64,000 bases of DNA from Enterococcus sp. BWR-S5. GTDB lineage: Bacteria > Bacillota > Bacilli > Lactobacillales > Enterococcaceae. Under the pieces are notes generated by a model. That model was not told where the DNA came from. It saw only the letters and a program-made list of their open reading frames with translations, and did not search any database. Where the stretch lies: assembly GCF_016745255.1 (NCBI RefSeq), contig NZ_JADOEQ010000010.1:62001-126000 (forward strand), read 5' to 3'. The translations under genes and the position numbers were made by a program. Below are positions 23,888-30,743 of this stretch, piece by piece (the first letter of the stretch is position 1; every line of letters starts with the position of its first letter).

Positions 23888-25537
23888 TTACATTTCGAAT
23901 TGAGCAATCAACGTAGTAAGAACTTCAGCCGCTTCTTCCGGCAGAGCATTGTAGCCATTAAAGGCTGTTTGCTGTTTTTGAATGAACGCCAGGCGATCCT
24001 TTAAGCGACCTTGTACTTTTTCCAAATAATGCAAGTTGTTGAAGTCAGGATGATGGTTGCTTACTGGCAAATATTGGAGGGAGCGGGTTGTACCGAACGG
24101 AAGAAATTCAGCTTGCCCCTCCACAATTTTCTCGATGCTTTCCAATGTCTCGCTGACAGTAACCTTCTTTCCATCAAAGTGTCCTGTGTTGAGAATGTAA
24201 CAGTCTGTGTTTTGTTGGAAAAGCGCTCTGAAATCCTCATAATCTTCTGCCAACGGATAACAACGAAATGGATTGGCAAAAGGTTCTATTACTAATTGAT
24301 CTTGATTAAATGCTTCATCGAGATTTTCGGCACTGGAACGCTTTGTTGCTAAAGTAACACCAAATAAAGCTCCTAGTATTGGGTCAGTAATTTTTATGAC
24401 TGGAGGCAAGCTGTCATCCTTCATAATCCAATAGACAGCATCAATTTTGTCTGTCAACTGATTTTTGCGGTTGGGTGTAGCGTGAGCGGATTTAACTGTC
24501 CGACCATTTCCATTACGAATATCTTCCGTAATTAAGACTTTGTTGCCCTCCTCATCTAATGTTACACCAACATTTTGACAGGTAAGGAAATAAGTAACAG
24601 CTGGATCGGCCATTGGATAGTCCTGTGTTTTATCAAAATAAGAAGGTTCGAGAGCGATAGAAGAGCCATCTTTCTTAGAAATGATAAAGGCATCGTCATG
24701 CAATACAGTGACTTCTTGTCCATTGTTGTTTTTTGCCAGTGTAATTGTTGACTTCCCGGAACCGGATAGTCCGAATGCTGCCATAGTATAGACGCCCTTT
24801 TCCTTTTTATATTGTTTCATACCACCATGGCAGGCAATAAAGCCATTGCGATGAGCGGTAGCCCATGCAAGTGTTAAGGTCGCTTTTTTCAGTTCACCAA
24901 AATATCTTAGCCCCAAGATAGCTGCTGTGTTATGAAGTGGATCAATCAATACTAGACCTTGCGGGAAGCTAGGGTGTGTCCAATCTGGATCTGCAAGGAT
25001 GAAAATATCGCCTTCATCATAAGCAACGGAGGTATCAAATTGTTCGTTAAATGTCTCGTCAAAAAATTGAAAATTCAACAAGTAGGAATAAAGATTTCCC
25101 TCAAAACCTTCAGGCAGCAGTAAATGCCCACGCAGCATAAAGTCATCAGCTAAGCCGACACCAATGGAAGCAGCACGGCATCTTTTTTTCGATAACTGGT
25201 AAGCAGCCTCTCGTAAGATTCCGCTATAATAATCCTCATCAATGCCTGGTTGACCAATAATCCGGCGGGCGGCAGCTGTACGTCCGACAATATTTCCATC
25301 GTTTGTAACCAAGACACGGCTGTTAACAGGCAAGCCTAATGTCTCAGGTTTAAAAACAGGAAGATTTGTGGTAATAGTTCCCAGAGAATTTTTTGCCAGA
25401 TGATAGGCCTCTGTAACAGATTCGATAGAGGAAACATTATTTCCATAGAATACTGTTTCAATCGTACTTCTTACCTTTGAGAAAAGTAGATTTGAATGAC
25501 TGATTTTCTTTTTAGGGAACTGCTTGATTGAACTCAT
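23888..25537 (-). CDS. pckA: Phosphoenolpyruvate carboxykinase (ATP), divergent
   Basis: A 549-residue protein of the ATP-type PEPCK family, which converts oxaloacetate and ATP to PEP and CO2. It is seen from YFGELKKATLTLA (metal/substrate lysine region) and the P-loop FGLSGSGKSTITL, followed by VLHDDAFII. Compared with E. coli PckA the motifs are altered: HGGMKQ in place of HCSAN, GSGKST for GTGKTT, and TLATKRSSAEN for the usual FTAKLAGTE. It is therefore a divergent clade. The ATG at 25537 has CAGGAG 8 nt upstream. A longer frame begins at 25594 without an SD. A cre-like box lies upstream. Confidence 0.8.
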   Translation of the reverse strand: MSSIKQFPKKKISHSNLLFSKVRSTIETVFYGNNVSSIESVTEAYHLAKNSLGTITTNLPVFKPETLGLPVNSRVLVTNDGNIVGRTAAARRIIGQPGIDEDYYSGILREAAYQLSKKRCRAASIGVGLADDFMLRGHLLLPEGFEGNLYSYLLNFQFFDETFNEQFDTSVAYDEGDIFILADPDWTHPSFPQGLVLIDPLHNTAAILGLRYFGELKKATLTLAWATAHRNGFIACHGGMKQYKKEKGVYTMAAFGLSGSGKSTITLAKNNNGQEVTVLHDDAFIISKKDGSSIALEPSYFDKTQDYPMADPAVTYFLTCQNVGVTLDEEGNKVLITEDIRNGNGRTVKSAHATPNRKNQLTDKIDAVYWIMKDDSLPPVIKITDPILGALFGVTLATKRSSAENLDEAFNQDQLVIEPFANPFRCYPLAEDYEDFRALFQQNTDCYILNTGHFDGKKVTVSETLESIEKIVEGQAEFLPFGTTRSLQYLPVSNHHPDFNNLHYLEKVQGRLKDRLAFIQKQQTAFNGYNALPEEAAEVLTTLIAQFEM

Positions 25538-25721
25538 AAACAACACTCCTGACGTAATTATTTTGACATTCTTGATAGCTTTAATGAAAGTCAAGCTTTG
25601 ATATACATGGATAAGACTTTGTTGATTAGTCGTTACTCGTGCCGGTAAAAGCTCTAAAATTCTTCTGTTTCAAACTGTTTTTGATAATTGTTATTTATAG
25701 TTTATCATATTTTTTTGTTTG

Positions 25722-25735
25722 TGAATGCGTTTTCT
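25722..25735. promoter_or_regulatory. cre-like box upstream of pckA
   Basis: TGAATGCGTTTTCT differs from a perfect catabolite-responsive element at two of the constrained positions. It sits in the divergent pckA/25900 promoter region, next to a minus-strand TTCACA that could be the pckA -35. Glucose repression of a gluconeogenic gene would make sense. Confidence 0.4.
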
Positions 25736-25899
25736 GAAACGAATTTTATCAGTTTTGCTAGGCAAAAAAAGAATCTATTAGTATAATGAAAGAGAGGCTT
25801 AGGGAATCTAAGTTGCCGATTTAAAGAAATTCATTGGATAACATGGGAGAAAGACAGGATGATGACAAGTAGTTGTTCTGGAAATAAGGAGAGAAGGCA

Positions 25900-26589
25900 T
25901 TGGAAAAGAAACCAAATACACAAGCTAATGAGCCTAAGAATACAGGGTCTGGTTTAAACAAGCAGCAGCAATTGCTGATTCGAGTTGGGATAGCAGCGGT
26001 TATAGTGATTTTTGCATTAATCTTGATTATTCCACGTGCTCAGGCAAATATTCGTTCGTCACAAATTGATTCTTTAGTCGACGTGACTTTCAAAACGAAA
26101 AAAGTGAAGTTTGCGGATACGAAAACAATCGATAAAGAGATTGAAGAAAGTCGTGCTTCAACCATTATGTTTACTGTTCCAAGTGGGAAAACATACGAGC
26201 AGCTTATCTCTGTATTCTCAGACGAAGAACTTATGCAGACTTTTAGCCGCAGCATGACCATTTACCCAATCGTATATGATGCAGCAAATGTGGAAAAGAA
26301 GTATAATGTAAAAAAGGATGAGATTACCGTCATCTTTTTTGAAAGCGGCAAAGAGAAAAATCGTTTTATTGTTGATGAGAGTATGGATGTGAAAACTGCA
26401 TTTATACCTAAGCTGAATGAGTTGCCTTTGGCAGCTGTAGATCCTGCGACACAAGAGCAGCAGGCTCAAGATCAGACACAGACAGAAACACAGGATACGA
26501 CACCGCAAGAAACAGCACCACAGGAAACAACAGACACTGCCCAGAATGAGGAGCAGGTGCATCAGGAAAAATTACAAACTGTTCAATAA
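25900..26589 (+). CDS. Membrane-anchored protein with Gln/Thr-rich C-terminal tail
   Basis: A 229-residue protein with a cytoplasmic N-terminus (about 25 residues), one TM helix (about 27-45: IRVGIAAVIVIFALILIIP), an extracytoplasmic domain of about 130 residues and a low-complexity tail (TQEQQAQDQTQTETQDTTPQ). No family recognised with confidence. The start is TTG at 25900, after AAGGAGAGAAGG. A TATAAT box lies at 25782-25787. It may be co-transcribed with the small ORF and GNAT gene that follow. Confidence 0.65.
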   Translation: MEKKPNTQANEPKNTGSGLNKQQQLLIRVGIAAVIVIFALILIIPRAQANIRSSQIDSLVDVTFKTKKVKFADTKTIDKEIEESRASTIMFTVPSGKTYEQLISVFSDEELMQTFSRSMTIYPIVYDAANVEKKYNVKKDEITVIFFESGKEKNRFIVDESMDVKTAFIPKLNELPLAAVDPATQEQQAQDQTQTETQDTTPQETAPQETTDTAQNEEQVHQEKLQTVQ

Positions 26590-26612
26590 GCTGACGGAAA
26601 GAAGGGATTAAG

Positions 26613-26720
26613 ATGAGATTGATGATTTTATTCGCTTTAAGTATCTTTTATCTAGTAATGAACACAAACAGGAAGCCAGTTCCTGTTTATGTAAGAAGGA
26701 ACTCCCGTGGCCGTTATTAA
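26613..26720 (+). CDS. Putative 35-aa hydrophobic/basic peptide
   Basis: ATG at 26613 after AAGGGA, ending TAA at 26720. The peptide has a hydrophobic N-terminal half (MRLMILFALSIFYLVM) and a basic Arg/Asn-rich tail. Its last 14 nt overlap the GTG start of the GNAT gene in another frame, a typical coupling arrangement. It may be a small membrane protein or just a translational coupler. Confidence 0.45.
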   Translation: MRLMILFALSIFYLVMNTNRKPVPVYVRRNSRGRY

Positions 26721-27282
26721 TTGGAAAAAGGCACTAGTATTTAATAAAAAGAGGGTTCCGGCAGGCAAGCTGGGACCCTCTTTCAAATGGTCCGATAAAA
26801 AACGTATCTACTTGAATGACCGACTACGGCTGGTTTCTTTTGATTATATGAGAAAAGAGTCTGTGGCATGGTATCAGGATGAAGAGAGTATGAAAAGTAT
26901 TGTCGGAAAACCTATTATTTACGATGAAGATAAAATTACGCAAATGTATGACTGGCAGAATAAACATGGGGAATTATTTTATATAGAATACCTGGTTGGG
27001 GATACCTATCGGACAATTGGTGATGTCTGGCTTGCCAAAAATGATTATGCGATTGTCATTGATCGTAGGTACCGAAATCGGCATATCGGTCGAACGGTTA
27101 CCAAGTATTTCATTTATAAAGCAAGAATGAATGGTTGGGAAACCATGTACGTGAGTGAAATTTTCAATTGGAATAAGGCATCTCAAAAAATGTTCACAAG
27201 TCTGAAATTTTATCCCTTCAAGGAGCATAGAAATAGTTGGAGCTATCGAAGACGGCTAAAAATAGCTGAAAAAAACAATTGA
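26707..27282 (+). CDS. GNAT family N-acetyltransferase
   Basis: A 191-residue protein with the GNAT core. The acetyl-CoA-binding motif A is in VIDRRYRNRHIGRTVTKYF (about residues 118-136), followed by the motif B-like NWNKASQKMFTSLKFYPF. The N-terminal part (about 1-40) is basic and unusual. The GTG at 26707 follows AAGAAGGAA by 7 nt. The substrate is unknown. It lies downstream of a membrane-anchored protein and a 35-codon ORF that it overlaps. Confidence 0.75.
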   Translation: MAVINWKKALVFNKKRVPAGKLGPSFKWSDKKRIYLNDRLRLVSFDYMRKESVAWYQDEESMKSIVGKPIIYDEDKITQMYDWQNKHGELFYIEYLVGDTYRTIGDVWLAKNDYAIVIDRRYRNRHIGRTVTKYFIYKARMNGWETMYVSEIFNWNKASQKMFTSLKFYPFKEHRNSWSYRRRLKIAEKNN

Positions 27283-27296
27283 TTATTTTTTTCAGC
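27265..27296 (+). terminator. A/T-rich terminator at the end of the GNAT gene
   Basis: GCTGAAAAAAA (27265-27275) pairs with TTTTTTTCAGC (27286-27296). The 5' arm overlaps the last codons. The stem itself contains the T-run, so termination efficiency is doubtful. Confidence 0.4.
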
Positions 27297-27372
27297 GAAG
27301 TATCAGTGAGAGTCAAGGAAGAACAATGGGTAGGCATATCAATAAAATCTAGCCATTACCTATAAAATTTTC

Positions 27373-27402
27373 TTGACAGAAGTATTTGTTTAGGTGTAGA
27401 CT
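27373..27402 (+). promoter_or_regulatory. Promoter of the trpXYZ leader transcript
   Basis: TTGACA (27373-27378), an 18-nt spacer and TAGACT (27397-27402). It lies 35 nt before the leader-peptide ATG and about 320 nt before trpX. Confidence 0.65.
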
Positions 27403-27436
27403 ACTTTTAACGAAAAAATAACAGGAGGAATCAGGC

Positions 27437-27490
27437 ATGAAACAATTATCGAACCAAACAAACCTAACATGGCAAAACTGGCGTAGATAA
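27437..27490 (+). CDS. Trp-codon-containing leader peptide (17 aa) of trpXYZ
   Basis: AGGAGGAA lies 6 nt upstream of an ATG. The encoded peptide MKQLSNQTNLTWQNWRR has two Trp codons (TGG at 27470 and 27479) close to the stop at 27488-27490. Trp is the rarest amino acid in most proteins, so 2 of 17 in a leader ahead of a tryptophan-type transporter is the hallmark of ribosome-mediated attenuation. The stop codon overlaps the first of five pairing segments (see the next entry). The architecture resembles enterobacterial TrpL (WWRTS near the end), but the sequence is unrelated. Confidence 0.75.
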   Translation: MKQLSNQTNLTWQNWRR

Positions 27491-27618
27491 GTTGTATGTA
27501 TGATTCTTCATAGATACAACTTTAGAAGACAAATGACGGATTCTAAAATTTGTATCTATGCTGGTTCTTTCGATTGATTTGATATTCGACCACATAGATG
27601 ACTATCTATGTGGTTTTT
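27489..27618 (+). promoter_or_regulatory. Five-segment transcription attenuator of trpXYZ
   Basis: Five segments can pair in alternation. Segment 1 is AAGTTGTAT (27489-27497). Segment 2 spans 27509-27522. Segment 3 is 27550-27565. Segment 4 is ACCACATAGAT (27589-27599). Segment 5 is ATCTATGTGGT (27604-27614). 1:2 gives 9 bp, 2:3 gives 11 perfect bp (CATAGATACAA/TTGTATCTATG), 3:4 gives 11 bp with one bulged C, and 4:5 gives an 11-bp terminator with a GACT loop and TTTTT. A ribosome stalled at the first Trp codon leaves segment 1 free, so 1:2 and 3:4 form and transcription continues. A ribosome at the stop codon covers segment 1, so 2:3 and the 4:5 terminator form. No T-box sequence is present. 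Confidence 0.75.
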
Positions 27619-27626
27619 GCGTAAAG

Positions 27627-27664
27627 GCAGTGACCACTCTCTGGAGTTCGTCACTGCTTTTTTT
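27627..27664 (+). terminator. Second intrinsic terminator before trpX
   Basis: GCAGTGAC (27627-27634) pairs with GTCACTGC (27650-27657) over a 15-nt loop, followed by seven T. It lies 8 nt after the attenuator's own terminator and 62 nt before trpX. Confidence 0.75.
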
Positions 27665-27725
27665 GTGTAATAAATATATTAGTGAGTGGTTTATAGAATG
27701 TGGCATATGCTTAGGAGGGAATAGA

Positions 27726-28718
27726 ATGAAATCAAAGAAATTAACAGCAGTAATTGGGGTACTTGTATTATTTTTAGTTGTTTCATTTTTTACAGAAAAA
27801 CAGGATGAATCGAAAGAAGAGCTGCCAACAGTAGGTGTGCTGCAATACGTGAGTCACCCGGCGTTGGACGAAATCTATCGTGGAATTCAAGACGGTCTGA
27901 AGGAGAGCGGGTATGAGGATGGAAAAAATATGACTATCGCTTTTCAAAATGGCCAAGCCGATCAAAGTAAGCTGGCCACAATGAGTCAACAGTTGATTGA
28001 TAAGAAGGCTGATGTATTAATTGGAATTGCCACACCGGCAGCTCAGGCATTAGCAAATACGACAAATGAAATTCCTATTATATTGGGAGCTATTACAGAT
28101 CCGGTCAGTGCCGGTCTTGTGGCATCCAATGACAAACCCGGAGATAATATCACAGGAGTCAGCGACAAATCACCTGTTGATGCACAGTTTGATTTAGCCA
28201 TTAAACTTCTTCCAAAAGCTTCTTCTGTTGGTATTTTGTACTCATCTGCTGAAGAAAATTCAAAATATCAAGCAGCCGAAGCGGAGAAAGCGGCTAAAGC
28301 ATTAGGTCTCAGTGCAAAATCTTATGTCGTACCGTCCAGCAATGAAATTGCACAAACCGTTCAGGTCATGTCAGGTGAAGTAGATTTCATCTATATACCA
28401 ACAGATAACACTATTGCGAATGCCATGCAAACGGTAGTCAATGAAGCGAATAAAACGAAGACGCCAATCATCCCGTCCGTTGATACAATGGTAGAAGAAG
28501 GTGGTCTTGCAACAGTCGGAATTAATCAGTATGAGCTTGGGGTGCAAACAGGGAAAATGGCAGCAGATATTCTATCTGGAAAATCAGAGCCTGCAACAAC
28601 GCCGATTTATACATTCAATACCGGAGACATAATTATCAACGAAGAACAAGCGCAAAAGCTTGGTGTTGTAATTCCGGAAAATCTTAAAAAAGAAGCGAAA
28701 TTGGTTGGGGCAGAATAA
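27726..28718 (+). CDS. trpX: TrpX-like ABC transporter substrate-binding protein
   Basis: A 330-residue substrate-binding protein of the ABC_sub_bind (TrpX) family. It has an N-terminal membrane anchor without a lipobox (about residues 5-22), then PTVGVLQYVSHPALDEIYRGIQDGLKESGY, ADVLIGIATPAAQALAN and IIPSVDTMVEEGGLATVGINQYELG. Streptococcal TrpX proteins belong to a tryptophan (aromatic amino acid) importer, TrpXYZ. The start is the ATG at 27726, 6 nt after AGGAGGG. The Trp-codon leader upstream independently supports a tryptophan role. Confidence 0.85.
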   Translation: MKSKKLTAVIGVLVLFLVVSFFTEKQDESKEELPTVGVLQYVSHPALDEIYRGIQDGLKESGYEDGKNMTIAFQNGQADQSKLATMSQQLIDKKADVLIGIATPAAQALANTTNEIPIILGAITDPVSAGLVASNDKPGDNITGVSDKSPVDAQFDLAIKLLPKASSVGILYSSAEENSKYQAAEAEKAAKALGLSAKSYVVPSSNEIAQTVQVMSGEVDFIYIPTDNTIANAMQTVVNEANKTKTPIIPSVDTMVEEGGLATVGINQYELGVQTGKMAADILSGKSEPATTPIYTFNTGDIIINEEQAQKLGVVIPENLKKEAKLVGAE

Positions 28719-28836
28719 GATAGAGCCTCTTGAATATAGAAGTCTCAATGAAATTATGAAAACAGGGACTTTCTGACCACGTAAGTGTATTACTAATGTA
28801 TGTAGAAAAAGAGAGAAAATGACAGGAGTGGATAAA

Positions 28837-29721
28837 ATGATTGTTTCAGCGATAGGACAAGGGATGCTGTGGGCGATTTTAGGATTAGGAATATTTATGA
28901 CATATCGGATTTTGAATTTTCCGGATATGACAACGGAAGGGTCGTTCCCTCTCGGAGGAGCTGTTTGTGTGACTGCAATCACGAACGGTGTTTCTCCAAT
29001 AGTTGCGACCTTACTTGGGGTGTTAGCAGGAATGGGGGCAGGTTTAGTCACAGGATTATTGTTCACAAAAGGGAAAATTCCGGTAATTTTATCTGGAATA
29101 TTGGTGATGTCAGGATTGAATTCAGTCATTCTTTATGTGATGCAGACACCTAATTTATCTTTGTTGAACCAGCCAAAAATCCAAGAGATATTTTCAGCTT
29201 TAGACTTACCTAATTATTTTGATATTGTATTTCTTGGTATTATTGTCTTGGCGTTGATTATTGGGCTGTTGCTTTTCTTCTTCAATACAGTTCTCGGACA
29301 GGCCTATATTGCTACCGGAGACAATGAGGAAATGGCTCGTTCAATTGGCATCAAAACAGATACAATGAAGATTCTGGGCTTGACCTTATCGAATGGTATT
29401 ATTGCTCTTTCAGGAGCACTCATTGCCCAAAATGACGGGTATGCAGATGTAAACAAAGGAATTGGTGTCATTGTCATCGGGCTGGCATCAATCATCATCG
29501 GTGAGGTGCTCTTTGGCGAATTGACCTTTGCCGAGCGGTTGGTAGCAATTGTCATCGGAAGCATTATTTATCAATTATTGATTCTGGCAGTTATCAAGCT
29601 TGGCTTCGATACAACCTACTTGAAAATCTTTTCCGCAGCGATTTTGGCTATTTGTTTAATGATTCCTCAGCTGAGAAAAGCACTGAACCTCAAAGGTTTT
29701 TCTGAAAAGGAGGAAAGATAA
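28837..29721 (+). CDS. trpY: TrpY-like ABC transporter permease
   Basis: A 294-residue permease of the branched-chain/TrpY type with about eight hydrophobic segments. The segment GLGIFMTYRILNFPDMTTEGSFPLGGA near the N-terminus is typical for this family. The ATP-binding-protein contact loop lies around DNEEMARSIGIKTDTMKILGL. CAGGAG lies 8 nt before the ATG at 28837. An earlier in-frame ATG at 28819 overlaps a weak site. It directly precedes the ATPase gene (stop and start adjacent). Confidence 0.85.
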   Translation: MIVSAIGQGMLWAILGLGIFMTYRILNFPDMTTEGSFPLGGAVCVTAITNGVSPIVATLLGVLAGMGAGLVTGLLFTKGKIPVILSGILVMSGLNSVILYVMQTPNLSLLNQPKIQEIFSALDLPNYFDIVFLGIIVLALIIGLLLFFFNTVLGQAYIATGDNEEMARSIGIKTDTMKILGLTLSNGIIALSGALIAQNDGYADVNKGIGVIVIGLASIIIGEVLFGELTFAERLVAIVIGSIIYQLLILAVIKLGFDTTYLKIFSAAILAICLMIPQLRKALNLKGFSEKEER

Positions 29722-30501
29722 ATGAGTATTTTACAAATCAGCCATGCAAAAAAAGTGATTGATAATGGAATGAATGAAAAGAAAGTTATTTTGGATGATG
29801 TATCTCTTGAAATCAAAGAAGGAGATTTCATTACTGTTCTGGGTGGAAATGGCGCTGGAAAAAGCACCTTGTTTAACAGTATATCCGGAACACTAGGCCT
29901 GACAGAAGGAAAGATTATGATTGATGGAACGGATATCACCTCTTACTCAGAGGAGAAGCGTGCTCATTACTTCTCCAGAGTATTTCAGGACCCAAAACAG
30001 GGAACTGCGCCGCGGATGACGGTAGCTGAAAATTTACTGCTGGCATTGTATAGAGGACAAAAGCGGACCTTGAAGCCAAGAAAGCTGAACGATCAGCGTG
30101 CGCTATTTGAAGAAATTTGTGCCGAGGTAGGGAACGGTCTGGAAGAGCATCTGGACACACCGACTGGCAATCTATCCGGTGGACAAAGACAGGCTTTAAG
30201 CTTGTTGATGGCTACTTTGACTAAACCTCGGTTGTTATTACTGGACGAGCATACTGCTGCCTTAGACCCTAAAACCTCAAAGCAGCTGATGAGCCTAACG
30301 GATCAGCGAATCAAGGATGGTAACCTAACTTGTTTGATGATTACCCATCGAATGGAGGATGCTCTAAAGTATGGCAATCGACTGATTGTGATGCAGAAAG
30401 GAAAGATTGTCAAGGACCTTAAAAATGAAGAAAAAGCAACGCTCAACCTCCAAGACTTGCTCTTATTCTTTGAAGATGACGAAGAGTTGGCCGTTGATTA
30501 A
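29722..30501 (+). CDS. trpZ: TrpZ-like ABC transporter ATP-binding protein
   Basis: A 259-residue ATPase with Walker A GGNGAGKST (about 38-46), signature LSGGQRQAL (about 151-159), Walker B LLLLDEHTAALD (DEH in place of the common DEP) and the H-loop in MITHRM. It is the third gene of the tryptophan-type importer. GGAGG lies just upstream, inside the trpY coding end. Confidence 0.85.
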   Translation: MSILQISHAKKVIDNGMNEKKVILDDVSLEIKEGDFITVLGGNGAGKSTLFNSISGTLGLTEGKIMIDGTDITSYSEEKRAHYFSRVFQDPKQGTAPRMTVAENLLLALYRGQKRTLKPRKLNDQRALFEEICAEVGNGLEEHLDTPTGNLSGGQRQALSLLMATLTKPRLLLLDEHTAALDPKTSKQLMSLTDQRIKDGNLTCLMITHRMEDALKYGNRLIVMQKGKIVKDLKNEEKATLNLQDLLLFFEDDEELAVD

Positions 30502-30601
30502 GTAAAAAAACGGATTATCTAAGAGATACTAGGCAGTTGAATAGCAACAGAGGCATTACGGTGTTTGAATATACATCGGGCACAAGAGTATGTATTTTAT
30601 A

Positions 30602-30639
30602 GAAAAACCATTCAGAAATGAGTTGGTTTTTCTTTTTTT
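30602..30639 (+). terminator. Terminator after trpXYZ
   Basis: GAAAAACCA (30602-30610) pairs with TGGTTTTTC (30624-30632) and is followed by seven T. Confidence 0.7.
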
Positions 30640-30743
30640 CGGAAAAAACCATGATGCTGCTTCCTGTTTTAGGTGTTCCCTTGAATGGAAAGTTCTTCTC
30701 GTGTTAAAATGGCTAACAGTGAAAAGAATAGGAGACAGGATTC

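Noticed and set aside
27373-27725. T-box riboswitch ahead of trpX
   Set aside because: Tryptophan genes in this group often use T-boxes, but no T-box core or specifier-loop arrangement is visible. The region instead contains a translated leader with Trp codons and alternate hairpins.
27558-27725. N-terminal extension of trpX
   Set aside because: The frame is open upstream, but it would run through two terminators and lacks a ribosome site. AGGAGGG at 27713-27719 fixes the start at 27726.
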